NCBI GenBank assembly: GCA_027532825.1
Contig: JAPZTL010000002.1
Span: forward strand, 62,001-126,000
Source: Silanimonas sp021297925
Lineage (GTDB): Bacteria; Pseudomonadota; Gammaproteobacteria; Xanthomonadales; Xanthomonadaceae
Direction of reading: 5' to 3'
Length of the DNA stretch: 64,000 bases
Below are positions 9,375-16,875 of the stretch, in pieces. The notes beneath the pieces were generated by a model. The model made no database searches, was not told where the DNA came from, and was given only the letters and a program-made list of their open reading frames with translations. Every line of letters starts with the position of its first letter. Position 1 is the first letter of the stretch. The translations under genes were made by a program, and so were the position numbers.

Positions 9375-10495
9375 AGCAGCACCAGGTCGTCGCGGTGGAT
9401 CACGGTTTCAGGGCCTTCGTAGCCGAGCAGGCCCGGGAGTTCAGCGCTCGGCTTGCCCAGCACGCGGCGAAGCTCGGAGGCGTCGTATTGCGCGATGCCC
9501 TTGGCGAACGCCCGGCCCTCGCCCTCGACGCGCACCTCCACGGCATCGCCGGCGCGGAAGGCGCCCTCGACGGCGCGAACGCCGGGCGGCAGCAGGGACG
9601 CCCCGCGCTCGACCAGCGCCCTGCGGGCCCCGGCATCGACGCTCAGCTGGCCCTGGCTGGCCAGGGCATGGCGCATCCAGTGCTCTTTCGCGCTGGCCGG
9701 CGTGGCGGTGGGTTCGAACAGGGTGCCCGGGCATTCGCCGCGACCGAGCGCTTCGAGCGCGTCCGCCTTGCCGCCATGGGCGATGACGGTCGGAATGCCG
9801 CGTGCCGTGGCCTTTGCCGCGGCGTCCAGCTTGGTGCGCATGCCGCCCGTACCCACCGCGGAGCCTGCACCGCCGGCCAGCACCAGCACGGTGTCGTCGA
9901 CCACCGGCACGCGCGCGATGCGCGTCGCCGTGGGCTGGTTGCGCGGGTCGGCGTCATACAGGCCGTCGATGTCGGAGAGGATCACCAGCAGGTCGGCTTC
10001 GACGAGCACGGCGACGTGCGCCGCGAGGTTGTCGTTGTCGCCCAAGCGCAGTTCGTCGACGGCCACCGAATCGTTCTCGTTGATGATCGGCAGCACGCCC
10101 GCATGCAGCAGCGCGCGCAGGGTGTTCTTGGCGTTGACGAAGCGCCGCCGATTCTGCAGGTCGTCGAAGGCCAGCAGCACCTGTGCGCAGGGCACGTCGA
10201 GCAAGCGGGCCCAAGCCTCGACCATGCGCGGCTGGCCGATCGCGGCCAATGCCTGCTTGGCTGGCAGGGCCGAGGCGTCGAGGCCGCCGAGCAGCGCGCG
10301 CCCCGCGGCCACGGCGCCCGAGGACACCAGCACCACCTCACGGCCATCGGCGCGTGCCTCGGCGATGAAGCGCGCGATCGACAGCAGGTTGCGGGTCGAC
10401 AGGCGTTGCCCGCCCGGCGCGATCAGGTTGCTGCCGACCTTGAGGACGGCGCGTTTCCAGCGGGGCAGGGCGACGGGCTCGGACACCAGCGGCAC
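9371..10495 (-). CDS. proB: glutamate 5-kinase with C-terminal PUA domain
   Basis: This enzyme commits glutamate to proline synthesis by ATP-dependent phosphorylation. It has 374 residues. The amino-acid-kinase domain begins RWKRAVLKVGSNLIAPGG. It contains SSGAVAAG, the INENDSV segment that binds glutamate, and GTGGMRTKLDAA near residue 215. The last ~100 residues form a PUA domain, as in the E. coli enzyme. Feedback inhibition by proline is known for the family. It is downstream of the TraB-like gene on the same strand across a 105-base gap, so it may have its own promoter; none is clear. Confidence 0.96.
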   Translation of the reverse strand: MPLVSEPVALPRWKRAVLKVGSNLIAPGGQRLSTRNLLSIARFIAEARADGREVVLVSSGAVAAGRALLGGLDASALPAKQALAAIGQPRMVEAWARLLDVPCAQVLLAFDDLQNRRRFVNAKNTLRALLHAGVLPIINENDSVAVDELRLGDNDNLAAHVAVLVEADLLVILSDIDGLYDADPRNQPTATRIARVPVVDDTVLVLAGGAGSAVGTGGMRTKLDAAAKATARGIPTVIAHGGKADALEALGRGECPGTLFEPTATPASAKEHWMRHALASQGQLSVDAGARRALVERGASLLPPGVRAVEGAFRAGDAVEVRVEGEGRAFAKGIAQYDASELRRVLGKPSAELPGLLGYEGPETVIHRDDLVLL

Positions 10496-10600
10496 TCGAA
10501 GGGCAGGATCCCGAGTGGAGCGCAGCGTGGTCGAGCCGTCAAATCACTTCCGGTGTCGATCTCATGCGCGGCGGCGCGGACACGCGTGCGCGTGGTCCGC

Positions 10601-11812
10601 TCAGAGCAGCTTGGCGATCATGCCGGCGCCCGCCGCCCACACCGCCAAGGCCGTGCCCAGCGAGGTCAGGAAGAAGCTCAGCAGCGTGCGGGCCACGCGG
10701 TTCTTCCACCAGCCGCCGATCGTGCGCGTGTCGTCGCGGAGGGCGAGGAAGTCGGCGTAGTCCGGTTTGCGTACCCAAGCCTCGACCAGCGCGCTGATCG
10801 TCCCGGAGCCCAGCGCCGGGTGCAGCGGCGTGATCGGCGACGCGACGGCGGCCGCGAAGATGCTGAAGGGGTGGCCGCCAGCCGCAAGGCAGCCGAGGGC
10901 GCCGCCCGCAGCGGTAATCGCCGCCCACTGCAGCAGCACCATGCCGCCGGTCTCGATGCCGCCTTGGTGCCAGCCCCAACCGAAGCCGCCGAGCAGCAAG
11001 CCGACGAGGACGATCGTGAACCAAGGCAGGCCCTCGTCCTTCGGCACCGTTTCGAGATCGGCGATCTGCGCCGAAGGCGTCGCCGTGCCGGTTTCCAGTG
11101 CGGCCTTCAGGCCCGCGAGGTGGCCGGCGCCGACCACGGCCAGCACGTGTTGGCCGGGGTGCGCCGTGCCGGCCTCGCGCAGTTTGGCGGCCATGTAGCG
11201 GTCGCGTTCGGCGATGACGGCCTCGAAAAGCTCGGGGCTCTGGCCGGCGAATTCGGCGAAGCTCGCTTCCAGCACGTCGCCCTGCTTGAGCTTCTCGATG
11301 GCGTCGTCTTCGACCTTTTCGTCGACGATCAGGCTGGTGAACAGGCCTGCGCCGAGCATCGATCGCTTCCAGAAGCCGAGCCGGCCCCACGCCCGCTTGA
11401 AGGTCAGGCCGATGTCGCGGTCGATCAGCACCATCGGCAGCCCGCGCGCGGTGGCGCCCACGGCGGCGGCTTTCAGCTCGGCCCCGGGCTCCACACCAAG
11501 CTGCTCCGAGAGGCGGCGCTGGTAGGCGGCGAGCGCGAGGTTGGCGGCCAGCAGGCCGGCCTTGCCGGACTTGATGGCCTGCACGAGGTCGAGCTTCGCC
11601 AGCGCGTTCGGATCGGTCAGTGCGCGATGGCGGGCGGGATCCAGCTCGACGGCGATGACGTCGAAGGCCTCGCTGGCCAGGGCGGCCTCGACGGCCGCCA
11701 CGCTCTCCTTCGAGACGTGCGCGGTGCCGAGCAGGGTGTAGGTCACGCCGTCGCGTTCGACGCGCGCGTGCGGCTGGTCGGCCAATGCAGCCGGCAGTTC
11801 GTGGATGTTCAA
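10601..11812 (-). CDS. TraB/PrgY/GumN-like membrane protein, probable TTG start
   Basis: The product is 403 residues if it starts at the TTG at 11812. The open frame continues upstream only inside aguB, and the next in-frame Met is far inside the conserved domain. The N-terminal part has the TraB/PrgY hallmarks: TLLGTAHVSKES, VELDPARH, ERDRYMAAKLREA and VVGAGHLAGL (conserved His and Glu residues). The C-terminal third contains about four TM segments with SPITPLHPALGSGTISALVEA, shared by bacterial and archaeal PrgY-like proteins. PrgY acts against a peptide pheromone in enterococci. The role in Gram-negatives is unknown, although the conserved residues suggest a metal-dependent hydrolase fold. 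It lies between polyamine and proline genes, 28 bases after the aguB stop. Confidence 0.78.
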   Translation of the reverse strand: MNIHELPAALADQPHARVERDGVTYTLLGTAHVSKESVAAVEAALASEAFDVIAVELDPARHRALTDPNALAKLDLVQAIKSGKAGLLAANLALAAYQRRLSEQLGVEPGAELKAAAVGATARGLPMVLIDRDIGLTFKRAWGRLGFWKRSMLGAGLFTSLIVDEKVEDDAIEKLKQGDVLEASFAEFAGQSPELFEAVIAERDRYMAAKLREAGTAHPGQHVLAVVGAGHLAGLKAALETGTATPSAQIADLETVPKDEGLPWFTIVLVGLLLGGFGWGWHQGGIETGGMVLLQWAAITAAGGALGCLAAGGHPFSIFAAAVASPITPLHPALGSGTISALVEAWVRKPDYADFLALRDDTRTIGGWWKNRVARTLLSFFLTSLGTALAVWAAGAGMIAKLL

Positions 11813-11840
11813 ATCGGAATCCCGTGGAGCGCCGTGCGGA

Positions 11841-12725
11841 TCAATCGCGGAAGCGCTTGGTGAGGTCGCCGTAGGCGTCGATGCGGCGGTCGCGCAGGAA
11901 GGGCCAGATGCGGCGCAGGGCTTCGCCGCGCGCGAGGTCGACCTCGCAGAGCAGCACTTCGGCCGCATCGCGTGACGCTTCGGCCAAGACTTCGCCCTGC
12001 GGGCCGAACACCGCGCTGGAGCCCCAGAACTGGATGCCCGGGCCGCCAATGGGCGAGGCCTCGAAGCCGGTGCGGTTGCAGGTGAGCACCGGCAGGCCGT
12101 TGGCCACCGCGTGGCCGCGATGCGAGAGGATCCACGCCATGCGCTGGCGCTCCTTCTCGGCGTCGGTGTCGCGCGGGTCCCAGCCGATGGCCGTGGGGTA
12201 GAGCAGCAGGTCGGCGCCGGCCAGCGCCATCAGGCGCGCGGCTTCCGGGTACCACTGGTCCCAGCAGACGAGCACGCCGAGGCGGCCCACCGAGGTGTCG
12301 ATCGGGGTGAAGCCGAGGTCGCCCGGGGTGAAGTAGAACTTCTCGTTGAAGCCCGGATCGTCGGGGATGTGCATCTTCCGGTACTTCCCGCGGAAGCTCC
12401 CATCGGCATCGAACACCACCGCGGTGTTGTGCGCGAGCCCGGGCGCGCGACGCTCGAACAGCGAGGCGACCAGCACGACACCGTGCTGCTTCGCGAGCCG
12501 CGAGAGGCGCTCAGTGCTGGGGCCCGGGATGGGCTCGGCGCGGTCGAACTCGTCGACGCTCTGGTGCTGGCAGAAGTAGGGGCCGTTGTGCAGCTCCTGC
12601 AGCAACACCAGCTTCGCGCCGCCGGCCGCGGCTTCGGCCACGCGCTGTTCGATGCGCGCGAGATTCGGTTCGGCGTCGCCCTGGTTGAGCTCTTGGACGA
12701 GGGCGACTTTCAGGAGGCGGCTCAT
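11841..12725 (-). CDS. aguB: N-carbamoylputrescine amidohydrolase
   Basis: This 294-residue nitrilase-superfamily enzyme converts N-carbamoylputrescine to putrescine, CO2 and ammonia. The catalytic triad is visible: Glu in LVLLQELHNGPYF, Lys in GKYRKMHIPDDP and Cys in GVLVCWDQWYPE. The HIPDDPGFNEKFYF segment is characteristic of AguB rather than other nitrilases. It follows aguA on the same strand with a 31-base spacer. Together they turn agmatine into putrescine, the arginine-decarboxylase route to polyamines. Confidence 0.95.
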   Translation of the reverse strand: MSRLLKVALVQELNQGDAEPNLARIEQRVAEAAAGGAKLVLLQELHNGPYFCQHQSVDEFDRAEPIPGPSTERLSRLAKQHGVVLVASLFERRAPGLAHNTAVVFDADGSFRGKYRKMHIPDDPGFNEKFYFTPGDLGFTPIDTSVGRLGVLVCWDQWYPEAARLMALAGADLLLYPTAIGWDPRDTDAEKERQRMAWILSHRGHAVANGLPVLTCNRTGFEASPIGGPGIQFWGSSAVFGPQGEVLAEASRDAAEVLLCEVDLARGEALRRIWPFLRDRRIDAYGDLTKRFRD

Positions 12726-12756
12726 GGGGTCACTCGGTGGGTGTCGCGTGCGGCGC

Positions 12757-13797
12757 TCAGGCCAGCAGGCCGGCGGGCAGCTGCATGGTGATGCAGTGCA
12801 GGCTGCCGTTCTGCCAGATCAGCGGCCGGCAGGGCACGGGCACGATGGCGTGGTTCGGGAAGGCGTTGCCGAGCATCACGGCGGCGGCGGCGTCCATCTT
12901 GTCGCCGTAGGCGGGCATCAGCACCGCGCCGTTGACGATCAGAAAGTTCGCATACGAGGCGGCGAGGCGGCGCCCCTCGTCGATGATCGGCCGCGCCCAG
13001 GGCAGCGGGTACAGGCGATACGGCTTGTTGTCCGTCGTGCGCAGCGCGGCCAGCTCGGCACCCATGGCCTTCAGGCCGGCGTAGTGCGAATCGGCCGGGT
13101 CGTCGCAGTCCTGGAAGGTGATGCTGTCGCGCGCGGCGAAACGGGCGAGGGTGTCGATGTGGGCGTCGGTGTCGTCGCCTTCGAGCGCGCCGTGGTCAAG
13201 CCACAGCACGCGCTGCTGCTGCAGGGCGTTCTCCAGCTGCCAGGAAATCTCCTGGCGCGTGAGCCCCGGATGGCGCTCGTGCAGGCAGTGCCACGTGGTG
13301 AGCAGGGTGCCGTCGCCGTCGGTCTCGATGCCGCCGCCCTCGAGCGCGAAATCAATGCGCTGGTGCTTGGCGTCCTTGAACAGGCCCGCGGCCACGAGCT
13401 GCGCGATCAGTGCATCGTCCTGCGCGGCACCGTACTTGCCGCCCCAGCCGGTGAAGCGGAAATCGAGCAGGCGGAAGCCCGCGCCGTCGCGGAGGGCCGC
13501 GTCGATCAGCGTGACAGGGCCGGAATCGCGCAGCCAGGTGTCGTCATAGGCGGCGTGCACGAAGCGCACGCGTGTGAGGTCTGCGCCGCCGTCGGCCAGC
13601 AAAGCGCGGGCGTGGATTTCGAGCGCGGCATCGGCCACGACGATGACCAAGCGCTGGAAGCGCATCACCGCGACACCGAGCGCCACGTAGGTGGTCTCGA
13701 CCTCGGCGAGGCGCTCGGCCCAGTCGGTGCCGGCGTGCGGCCAGGCGATCAGGACGGCGTCCTGTGGTTCCCATTCGGCGGGGAAACGGAGGCTCAT
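12757..13797 (-). CDS. aguA: agmatine deiminase
   Basis: This enzyme hydrolyses agmatine to N-carbamoylputrescine and ammonia. The ATG at 13797 gives 346 residues beginning MSLRFPAEWEPQDAVLIAWP, the normal family N-terminus; longer in-frame extension runs into the neighbouring gene and is rejected. Guanidine-modifying-enzyme features are present: TWLRDSGPVTLID, FALEGGGIETDGDG, and the catalytic Cys near the C-terminus in NGSLHCITMQLPAG (about residue 335). It is first in an apparent aguA-aguB-traB run. The substrate could come from arginine decarboxylation, since the window carries a complete arginine pathway from acetylglutamate, but no decarboxylase gene is seen here. Confidence 0.95.
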   Translation of the reverse strand: MSLRFPAEWEPQDAVLIAWPHAGTDWAERLAEVETTYVALGVAVMRFQRLVIVVADAALEIHARALLADGGADLTRVRFVHAAYDDTWLRDSGPVTLIDAALRDGAGFRLLDFRFTGWGGKYGAAQDDALIAQLVAAGLFKDAKHQRIDFALEGGGIETDGDGTLLTTWHCLHERHPGLTRQEISWQLENALQQQRVLWLDHGALEGDDTDAHIDTLARFAARDSITFQDCDDPADSHYAGLKAMGAELAALRTTDNKPYRLYPLPWARPIIDEGRRLAASYANFLIVNGAVLMPAYGDKMDAAAAVMLGNAFPNHAIVPVPCRPLIWQNGSLHCITMQLPAGLLA

Positions 13798-13846
13798 GGG
13801 GGGTCTCGGACTTGAAACAGGGCGCGCATTGTCGCGCGCGGGCATG

Positions 13847-13873
13847 AAAAAGGCGCGGCCCGAAGGCCGCGCC
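13847..13873 (-). terminator. intrinsic terminator behind the small exported protein gene
   Basis: A perfect 9-bp stem, GGCGCGGCC / GGCCGCGCC, encloses a 4-base loop. On the minus strand it is followed by five T residues. It lies 20 bases beyond the stop of the gene at 13893-14219 and would end its transcript before aguA. Confidence 0.85.
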
Positions 13874-13892
13874 CTGCCGGTCACCTCGGCGG

Positions 13893-14219
13893 TCAGCCGC
13901 GGTTCGCCGGCGCCGGGCCGATCTCGTTGGGAGCGGCCTTGTTCAGCACGGCGTCCACCACGCGGTCGCGCTCGAAGTAAACGGTGAAGGTCGGGTACTC
14001 CCAGCGATGGATCACCGGCCACGCCGCGCTCTGGCCGCCTGCCGGGGCGAGCTTGCGCGACGGCGCGCCGTATCTCGCTTCGATCTGGGCCATCGTCTGG
14101 CCGCGGGCGGGCAGGTTGGCCGATTCGCTGGCCTGCGCCCGTTCGATCAGCAGGCGGTCGGCATGGGCCGGGCCGGCGGCGAGGGTCAGGACAATGGCAA
14201 GCAGGGCGGAACGCAGCAT
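13893..14219 (-). CDS. small exported protein, BamE/SmpA-like fold possible
   Basis: This 108-residue protein has a clear Sec signal peptide (MLRSALLAIVLTLAAGPAHA, cleavage before Asp-21) and no lipobox, so it should be a soluble periplasmic protein. The mature part has the order GQTMAQIEARYGAPS...WPVIHRWEYPTFTVYFERDRVVDAVL. This resembles the short SmpA/BamE-type domain (a Gly-x-Thr helix, a G-x-P turn, then W-Y and V-Y-F strands). The fold is inferred from pattern only and no function can be assigned. It has its own downstream terminator and is probably monocistronic. Confidence 0.7.
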   Translation of the reverse strand: MLRSALLAIVLTLAAGPAHADRLLIERAQASESANLPARGQTMAQIEARYGAPSRKLAPAGGQSAAWPVIHRWEYPTFTVYFERDRVVDAVLNKAAPNEIGPAPANRG

Positions 14220-14277
14220 GGCGGGTCTCCGGGTCCGTGGTCGGGGGCGTCGCCGATTGTGGCATCGCGGCGGCCGT

Positions 14278-14306
14278 AAACAACAACGCCGGCACGGGGC
14301 CGGCGT
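14278..14306 (-). terminator. intrinsic terminator of the L36 gene
   Basis: An 8-bp perfect stem, ACGCCGGC / GCCGGCGT, has a 5-base loop. On the minus strand it is followed by the T-rich tail TGTTGTTT. It starts 27 bases after the stop of rpmJ. Confidence 0.75.
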
Positions 14307-14332
14307 CGTCGGGCATCAGGGCCGGGCGCGGT

Positions 14333-14458
14333 TCAGCGCTGGCGGGCCTTGAAGCGCGGGTTCGACTTGCAGATCACGAAGACCTTGCCACGGCGGCGCA
14401 CGACCTTGCAGTCGCGGTGACGGGTCTTCGCGGACTTCAGGGACGAAAGGACTTTCAT
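14333..14458 (-). CDS. rpmJ: 50S ribosomal protein L36, cysteine-poor (YkgO-like) form
   Basis: This 41-residue protein runs from MKVLSSLKSAKTRHRDCK to KSNPRFKARQR. L36 sits in the large subunit near the peptidyl-transferase region. The zinc-binding form has a CxxC...C...H set. Here only Cys-17 and Cys-30 remain and the first cysteine position is lost, which matches the zinc-independent (C-minus) paralogue known as YkgO in E. coli. In many bacteria the C-minus copy replaces the zinc form under zinc limitation; whether a second copy exists elsewhere is not visible. A strong sigma-70 promoter lies upstream and a terminator downstream, so it is a single-gene unit. Confidence 0.9.
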   Translation of the reverse strand: MKVLSSLKSAKTRHRDCKVVRRRGKVFVICKSNPRFKARQR

Positions 14459-14499
14459 GTGGCACCTGTGGACGGAAGGGGTTGAACGGGAAGCGCGCG

Positions 14500-14528
14500 A
14501 TTATGGGACATCTTCCACGTCGAATCAA
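14500..14528 (-). promoter_or_regulatory. sigma-70 promoter of the L36 gene
   Basis: On the minus strand the -35 box TTGATT (14528-14523) and -10 box CATAAT (14505-14500) are separated by exactly 17 bases. Transcription would start near 14493, giving a leader of about 35 bases. It stands out from the GC-rich surroundings. Confidence 0.75.
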
Positions 14529-14575
14529 GCACTTGTCGAAATCGCCGCCGGGCCGGCCCCGCCTCCCCTCGCCGA

Positions 14576-15583
14576 TCAGGCGCCGTAGAAGGCCCGGTAC
14601 CACTCGACGAAGCGCCGGATGCCGACCTCGACCGGCGTTCCGGGGGAGTAGCCGGTGTCCCGCATCAGGGCGCCGACGTCCGCCTCGGTGTCGGGCACGT
14701 CTCCCGGCTGCATCGGCAACAGGCGTTTGTCCGCCTTCCGTCCGGTGGCCTCCTCGATGAGTTCGATGTAGCGCGACAGCTTCACCGGCGTGTGGTTGCC
14801 GATGTTGTACACGCGCCAGGGCGCCGCGCTGCTGGCGGGCGTGGGGTGCATCGGGTCGAAGGCCGGGTCGGGCCCCGGCATGCGGTCCAGCGTGCGGACG
14901 ACGCCCTCGACGATGTCGTCGATGTACGTGAAGTCGCGGCTGTGGTTGCCGTGGTTGAACACGTCGATCGGTTCGCCGGCGAGGATCTTCCTCGTGAACA
15001 GGAACAGCGCCATGTCCGGCCGGCCCCAAGGGCCGTAGACCGTGAAGAAGCGAAGGCCGGTGGTCGGCAGCCCGAACAGGTGGCTGTAGGTGTGTGCCAT
15101 CAGCTCGTTGGCCTTCTTGCTCGCGGCGTACAGGCTGACCGGGTGGTCGACGCTGTCCTCGACGGCGAAGGGCAACTTACGGTTGCTGCCGTAGACCGAG
15201 CTCGACGAGGCGTAGACGAGGTGCTCGACGCCCTTGTGGCGGCAGGCTTCCAGCACGTTCAGGAAGCCCACGATGTTGGCGTCGATGTAGGCCCGCGGGT
15301 TTTCCAGCGAGTAGCGCACGCCGGCCTGGGCGGCCAGGTTGACCACGCGTTGCGGCTTGAAGGCGTCGAACGCGGCCTCGAGCGCCTCGCGGTCCTCCAG
15401 CGAGGCCTTCACGAACGAGAAGCCGGGGCGCGGCGTCAGCCGGTCGAGCCGGGCCTGTTTGAGCCGGACGTCGTAGTAGTCGTTGAGGTTGTCGTAGCCC
15501 AACACCTCGTCCCCTCGATCCAGCAGTCGGTGGGCGAGGGCGGAGCCGATGAATCCGGCGGCGCCGGTGACGAGGATGCGCAT
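14576..15583 (-). CDS. NAD-dependent nucleotide-sugar epimerase, UDP-glucuronate 4-epimerase type
   Basis: This 335-residue short-chain-dehydrogenase-type enzyme acts in sugar-nucleotide metabolism. The N-terminal NAD site is TGAAGFIGSAL. The catalytic Ser/Tyr/Lys are in YASSSSVYG and YAASKKANELMAHTY. The motif GYDNLNDYYDVRLKQARLDR and the GRPDMALFLFTRKILAGEPI region are typical of UDP-glucuronate 4-epimerases (CapI/LspL type), which make UDP-galacturonate for capsule or LPS. A GalNAc/GlcNAc-uronate epimerase is the main alternative. It lies eight bases from the stop of the sugar dehydrogenase gene, so the two probably supply a uronic-acid sugar together. Confidence 0.88.
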   Translation of the reverse strand: MRILVTGAAGFIGSALAHRLLDRGDEVLGYDNLNDYYDVRLKQARLDRLTPRPGFSFVKASLEDREALEAAFDAFKPQRVVNLAAQAGVRYSLENPRAYIDANIVGFLNVLEACRHKGVEHLVYASSSSVYGSNRKLPFAVEDSVDHPVSLYAASKKANELMAHTYSHLFGLPTTGLRFFTVYGPWGRPDMALFLFTRKILAGEPIDVFNHGNHSRDFTYIDDIVEGVVRTLDRMPGPDPAFDPMHPTPASSAAPWRVYNIGNHTPVKLSRYIELIEEATGRKADKRLLPMQPGDVPDTEADVGALMRDTGYSPGTPVEVGIRRFVEWYRAFYGA

Positions 15584-15591
15584 TCGTGGCC

Positions 15592-16875
15592 TCAGAGTCG
15601 TTCGTCGACGGCGTCCCTCGGGAGGATGCCCTTAACGTCGAAGAGCACGCCGTCCGGACGCAGCAGGGGGCGGATCGTCCCGCTGCCCCAGTCCCGGTAC
15701 GCCCGGTGCGCCACCGCCACCACGACGGCGTCGTAGATGCCTGAGGCCGGCGGCCCTTGCAGCAGGGATTCCCCGTACTCGGCCATCGCCGCTCCGGGGG
15801 ACGCGACGGGATCATGGACATCCACGCAGAGGCCGAACTCGCGCAGTTCCCGGACGACGTCGATCGCCCGGGTGTTCCGCAGGTCGCCGCAGTCCTCCTT
15901 GAACGCCAGTCCCAGGACCAGCGCCCGACCACCATGCACCGGGAGCCCCCGGCGGCCCATCAGTTTGACGACGCGTTGCGCGACATGGGCGCCCATCGCG
16001 TCGTTGATGCGCCGTCCCGCGAGGATCACCTCGGGGTGGTGGCCGACTTCCTGGGCCTTGTGAGTCAGGTAATAGGGGTCGACGCCGATGCAGTGGCCTC
16101 CGACCAGCCCTGGGCGGAAGGGCAGGAAGTTCCACTTCGTCCCCGCGGCCTCTAGGACGTCGAGCGTGTCGATGCCGAGCCGGTGGAACAGCGTGGCCAA
16201 CTCGTTCATCAGGGCGATGTTCAGGTCCCTCTGCGTGTTCTCGATCACCTTGGCGGCTTCGGCCACCCGGATGCTCGGGGCGCGGTGCGTGCCGGCGGGG
16301 ATGATCAGGCGGTAGAGCGCGTCGACCTGCCCGGACGTTTCGGGGTCCGAGCCCGACGTCACCTTGACGATCTGCTCCAATCGCCGGCCCCGGTCCCCCG
16401 GGTTCACCCGTTCCGGGCTGTAGCCCACGCCGAAGTCGGCCCCGAGCCTGAGCCCGGACGCGCTCTCCAGCAGCGGCACGCACAGTTCCTCGGTCGCGCC
16501 CGGGTACACGGTCGATTCGTAGATGACGAGGTCCCCGCGTTTCAGCCATCGCCCGACCTCGCGGCTGGCGGCGACAAGCGGTCCAAAGTCCGGGCGGCGG
16601 GCGGCATCCACGGGCGTGGGCACCGTCACGACGAAGGTCCTGCACGCGGCGAGCTCCGCCGCGTCACCGCTGAACCGCAGCCGCGTCGATGCCCGGAGCT
16701 CGTGGGGATCGACCTCGTTCGTCCTGTCGTGGTGGCGCGCCAGCTCCGCGATCCGGTCGGTGTCGATGTCGAAGCCGACGGTGGGCATGCATCGGCCGAA
16801 CGCCACTGCCAGCGGCAGGCCGACGTACCCCAGCCCGATCACGGCGATCGGGCCCCGGGGATCCTCGGCGATCAT
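15592..16875 (-). CDS. UDP-N-acetylhexosamine 6-dehydrogenase (TviB/WbpO-type)
   Basis: This 427-residue NAD-dependent dehydrogenase oxidises C6 of a nucleotide sugar to a uronate in two steps. The start at 16875 gives the Rossmann motif IAVIGLGYVGLPLAVAFG. The catalytic Cys lies in VGGHCIGVDPYYLTHKAQ. The SPERVNPGD and GTKWNFLPFRPGLVGGHC segments match the TviB/WbpO (UDP-GlcNAc/GalNAc dehydrogenase) branch rather than UDP-glucose dehydrogenase. Its ATG overlaps the stop of the upstream TPR-like gene (ATGA). The product likely feeds the neighbouring epimerase and an exopolysaccharide or O-antigen. Confidence 0.9.
   Translation of the reverse strand: MIAEDPRGPIAVIGLGYVGLPLAVAFGRCMPTVGFDIDTDRIAELARHHDRTNEVDPHELRASTRLRFSGDAAELAACRTFVVTVPTPVDAARRPDFGPLVAASREVGRWLKRGDLVIYESTVYPGATEELCVPLLESASGLRLGADFGVGYSPERVNPGDRGRRLEQIVKVTSGSDPETSGQVDALYRLIIPAGTHRAPSIRVAEAAKVIENTQRDLNIALMNELATLFHRLGIDTLDVLEAAGTKWNFLPFRPGLVGGHCIGVDPYYLTHKAQEVGHHPEVILAGRRINDAMGAHVAQRVVKLMGRRGLPVHGGRALVLGLAFKEDCGDLRNTRAIDVVRELREFGLCVDVHDPVASPGAAMAEYGESLLQGPPASGIYDAVVVAVAHRAYRDWGSGTIRPLLRPDGVLFDVKGILPRDAVDERL

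Noticed and set aside
10576..10600. Hairpin GCGGAC...GTCCGC after the TraB-like gene as a terminator
   Set aside because: It has a bulged stem and no T tail, so it is not reported as a terminator.
11813..12049. Upstream extension of the TraB-like frame to 12049
   Set aside because: The extra residues lie inside aguB in another frame and have no family similarity.
13798..14316. N-terminal extension of agmatine deiminase
   Set aside because: It crosses the terminator and the opposite part of the small exported gene; the standard N-terminus begins at 13797.
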